Below are positions 51,471-53,020 of a stretch of 53,020 bases of DNA, one piece after another; the first letter of the stretch is position 1, and each line of letters opens with the position of its first letter. This DNA comes from Planctomycetota bacterium (GTDB taxonomy: Bacteria; Planctomycetota; Planctomycetia; Pirellulales; Lacipirellulaceae), in contig JAJRSE010000087.1 of assembly GCA_024278955.1 (NCBI GenBank), positions 1 through 53,020 of the forward strand, read 5' to 3'. A program made the translations under genes and the position numbers. The notes beneath the pieces were generated by a model. That model was not told the origin of the DNA and made no database searches. It was given only the letters and a program-made list of their open reading frames with translations.

Positions 51471-52875
51471 ATGAAATACTTTGCGCTTTTGCTGGCAGTC
51501 GCACTAGGGAGCACTTTCCCCTTATCCTTATCCGCCCAAGTGGTTTTTTTCGATGATTTCAGCGGGGTGGGGGATGGCACGCTTCTCGATGGAAGGACAC
51601 CGATTATATCGGGAGTTGGGACTTGGGACGTTACTCAGGGCAACACTCAAACAATTGTAGGCGGAGTCGTGGATACAGCGACGAATGCGGCTAGCGCCGT
51701 GTCCGCATTCGGTGGGCCCAACGCTGGTAGCTTTACAGATACTCTGAGTGCCGGTGAACAGTTGAAGTTTTCGTTCAGCACAGTGAAGTCGGCTGGCAAC
51801 TTTTTCGGCGGAGCTTTCCCGGATTTGACCTCTACTCAGGAAGCACACCACGAGTTTTTATTTGCAGTACCAACACGGTTTGGAGATCGATAGGTGCCGG
51901 TGAACCTATTGCTAACGGACATACGACCGTCAGTGGCGAGGCCCAAAATGGTATCTTTACTTACGCATACGATACAGGCGCATGGAACCTCTCGTTCAAC
52001 GGTGGTAGCACTTATGCTGCTTCGGGAACGTATGCTACAGGACTCGCATTGAATCGCCTCCGTTTCGCTTCCCAAAGTGGTCGAACCATTGCCGTGGACA
52101 GTGTCGCGGTAGAGATAGCGGCCGCTCCTGCCGCTCCGACGGCTTCGATCGCCTTCCCTGGCGCAGTCGGTCAAGGGGCAGTTTCCACCGGCGGTCGAGG
52201 GGGCGACGTTTATCGGGTGACCAACTTGTCAGATTATGGCAATGCCGATCCGGTGATCGCTGGGAGCCTTCGAGACGCAATCGAATCGGCGACCGGGCCG
52301 CGTACGATCGTCTTTGACGTGGGCGGCGCGTTGGAGCTTGCGAGACCTCTCGAAATCGTCGACAAGGCCAACCTGACGATCGCCGGCCAAACGTCTCCTA
52401 GCGGCGTCACGGTCTATGGTTACAACACCCTTTTGCAAAGGGCAGATGACGTCATCATCCGGCAAATGCGATTTCGGACCGGCGACTTCAACGCAATTGG
52501 CAATGCCACCGGCAATATGGACTTACTGCCCGAAGCCGCCGACGCCATCGAGATCGTTGAATCCAATCGCGTGATCCTCGATTCGGTCTCGACGAGTTGG
52601 AGCATGGACGAGACTTTGAGTGTCACTAGGTCCAAGGACGTAACCGTTCAAAATTCGATTATCTCGGAAGGCCTCGACGATGGGTTCCATTCCTCAGGTC
52701 CGCATTCGCGTGGTTCGTTGGTTCGAGGAGAATTGACTCCAGCCGAGCAAGCCGCAGGCACTGGTGGCATTACCTTCTTTGGAAATCTGTGGGCACAGCA
52801 AGATCGGCGCAGTCCAGGCGTGGGTGGAGATGAAGTAGATCCCACCCTCAATGCCGATGTCAACATAGTAAATAA
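51471..52875 (+). pseudogene. Pectate-lyase-type (PL1) secreted protein, frameshifted and cut
   Basis: It starts at the ATG 51471 (GGAG upstream) with a signal peptide (MKYFALLLAVALGSTFPLSL) and a beta-sandwich domain (FFDDFSGVGDGTLLDG). The frame breaks near 51850: after SACTQEAHH-like residues the protein continues in the next frame as VFICSTNTVWRSIGAGEPIA and so on to the second part, so one base is lost or gained. The second part from about 52140 is a PL1 lyase (FPGAVGQGAVSTGGRGGDVY, VTNLSDYGNADPVIAGSLRD, TIVFDVGGALEL, LTIAGQTSPSGVTVYG, ADDVIIRQMRF, DSVSTSWSMDETLS). It stops at NIVNNVI where another insertion begins. Two lesions, so no functional enzyme is expected; sequencing error could explain the first. 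Confidence 0.8.
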
Positions 52876-52916
52876 CGTCATTTCAGTAGTTCCAAAAACG
52901 CGTCATTTCAGTAGTT
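52876..52916. repeat. Direct repeat at an insertion end
   Basis: CGTCATTTCAGTAGTT occurs at 52876-52891 and 52901-52916 with nine bases between. It stands exactly where homology to the pectate lyase ends, so it is probably the end of the next mobile element. Confidence 0.75.
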
Positions 52917-53020
52917 TGCTGTAAGTCGTTTGTATTCTTCGTATTCGATGCCTTGTTTCTCATCAGCGTGGAGAATTTTTCCGATGACTTGACTGATCCA
53001 CAGCAACATCTCGCGGAAGC
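52908..53020 (-). CDS. C-terminal end of a protein, probably of a mobile element (partial)
   Basis: On the minus strand the window end gives 36 codons ending FREMLLWISQVIGK ILHADEKQGIEYEE YKRLTANY and TGA (52908-52910). The position, on the insertion side of the broken lyase gene, suggests a transposase, but the family is not recognised. Confidence 0.55.
   Translation of the reverse strand, partial: FREMLLWISQVIGKILHADEKQGIEYEEYKRLTANY

Noticed and set aside
1..53020. rRNA and tRNA genes
   Set aside because: No stretch with a convincing cloverleaf or T-loop consensus was noticed by eye; a covariance-model search was not possible.

Overview
The window reads as chromosomal DNA of a planctomycete, most likely Pirellulales (Rhodopirellula/Blastopirellula relatives). 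The signs are two ECF sigma factor/Ser-Thr kinase pairs with overlapping genes, secreted proteins with the LEPR-XLL-type N-terminal motif (LEQLEQRMLMNA, FQRLEERLTLSA), PEP-CTERM tails, dockerin-like and FG-GAP repeats, and many exported sialidase-like and glycosidase-like enzymes. No rRNA, tRNA or CRISPR array was recognised. All function calls come from reading sequence and motifs; no database was searched.

Layout. (1) 1-5637: a minus-strand operon of ECF sigma factor, TPR-tailed kinase and two LEPR-XLL proteins; the last gene is cut by an ISL3-type insertion sequence whose transposase end fills the window edge. (2) 5.8-25 kb: a long, mostly minus-strand carbohydrate cluster of two paralogous five-bladed-propeller glycosidase-like proteins, a sialidase-like protein, a DUF6786-type protein, a GHL10-like TIM barrel, an FGE-like protein, a 1.2-kb-residue-scale hydrolase fused to an eight-unit PQQ propeller, a GH20/GH67-like enzyme and a GH172 (DUF2961) protein. 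Several duplicated DNA patches (132-bp repeats, a chimeric gene remnant, a REP-like hairpin) show recent rearrangement. (3) 24.6-35.1 kb: two different CMP-KDO-synthetase-type cytidylyltransferases with an unusual third gene, divergent from a GntR/FCD regulator followed by a sialidase-esterase fusion, an FAD oxidoreductase-sialidase fusion and an FG-GAP protein. (4) 35.2-43.1 kb: a second sigma/kinase pair (kinase fused to an FGE-like domain), two PEP-CTERM proteins overlapping by one base, an IS701-like remnant fused into a PKD-domain pseudogene, a membrane-anchored putative EndoU/BECR-fold protein, a zinc ribbon protein and ferritin.

(5) 43.7-46.6 kb: a tightly overlapping three-gene operon, DUF262 (ParB/Srx-like) + HEPN ribonuclease + cytosine-5 DNA methyltransferase. 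This looks like an anti-phage defence module and is the best candidate for a poorly described system here. (6) 47.0-48.9 kb: sugar/choline-type nucleotidyltransferase, a truncated coupled gene and a CDP-alcohol phosphatidyltransferase, which together suggest synthesis of a modified lipid headgroup or related phosphodiester. (7) 48.9-53.0 kb: palindromic repeats, a PEP-CTERM protein, a complete IS701/IS4-type element and a pectate-lyase gene broken by a frameshift and then by another insertion at the window end.
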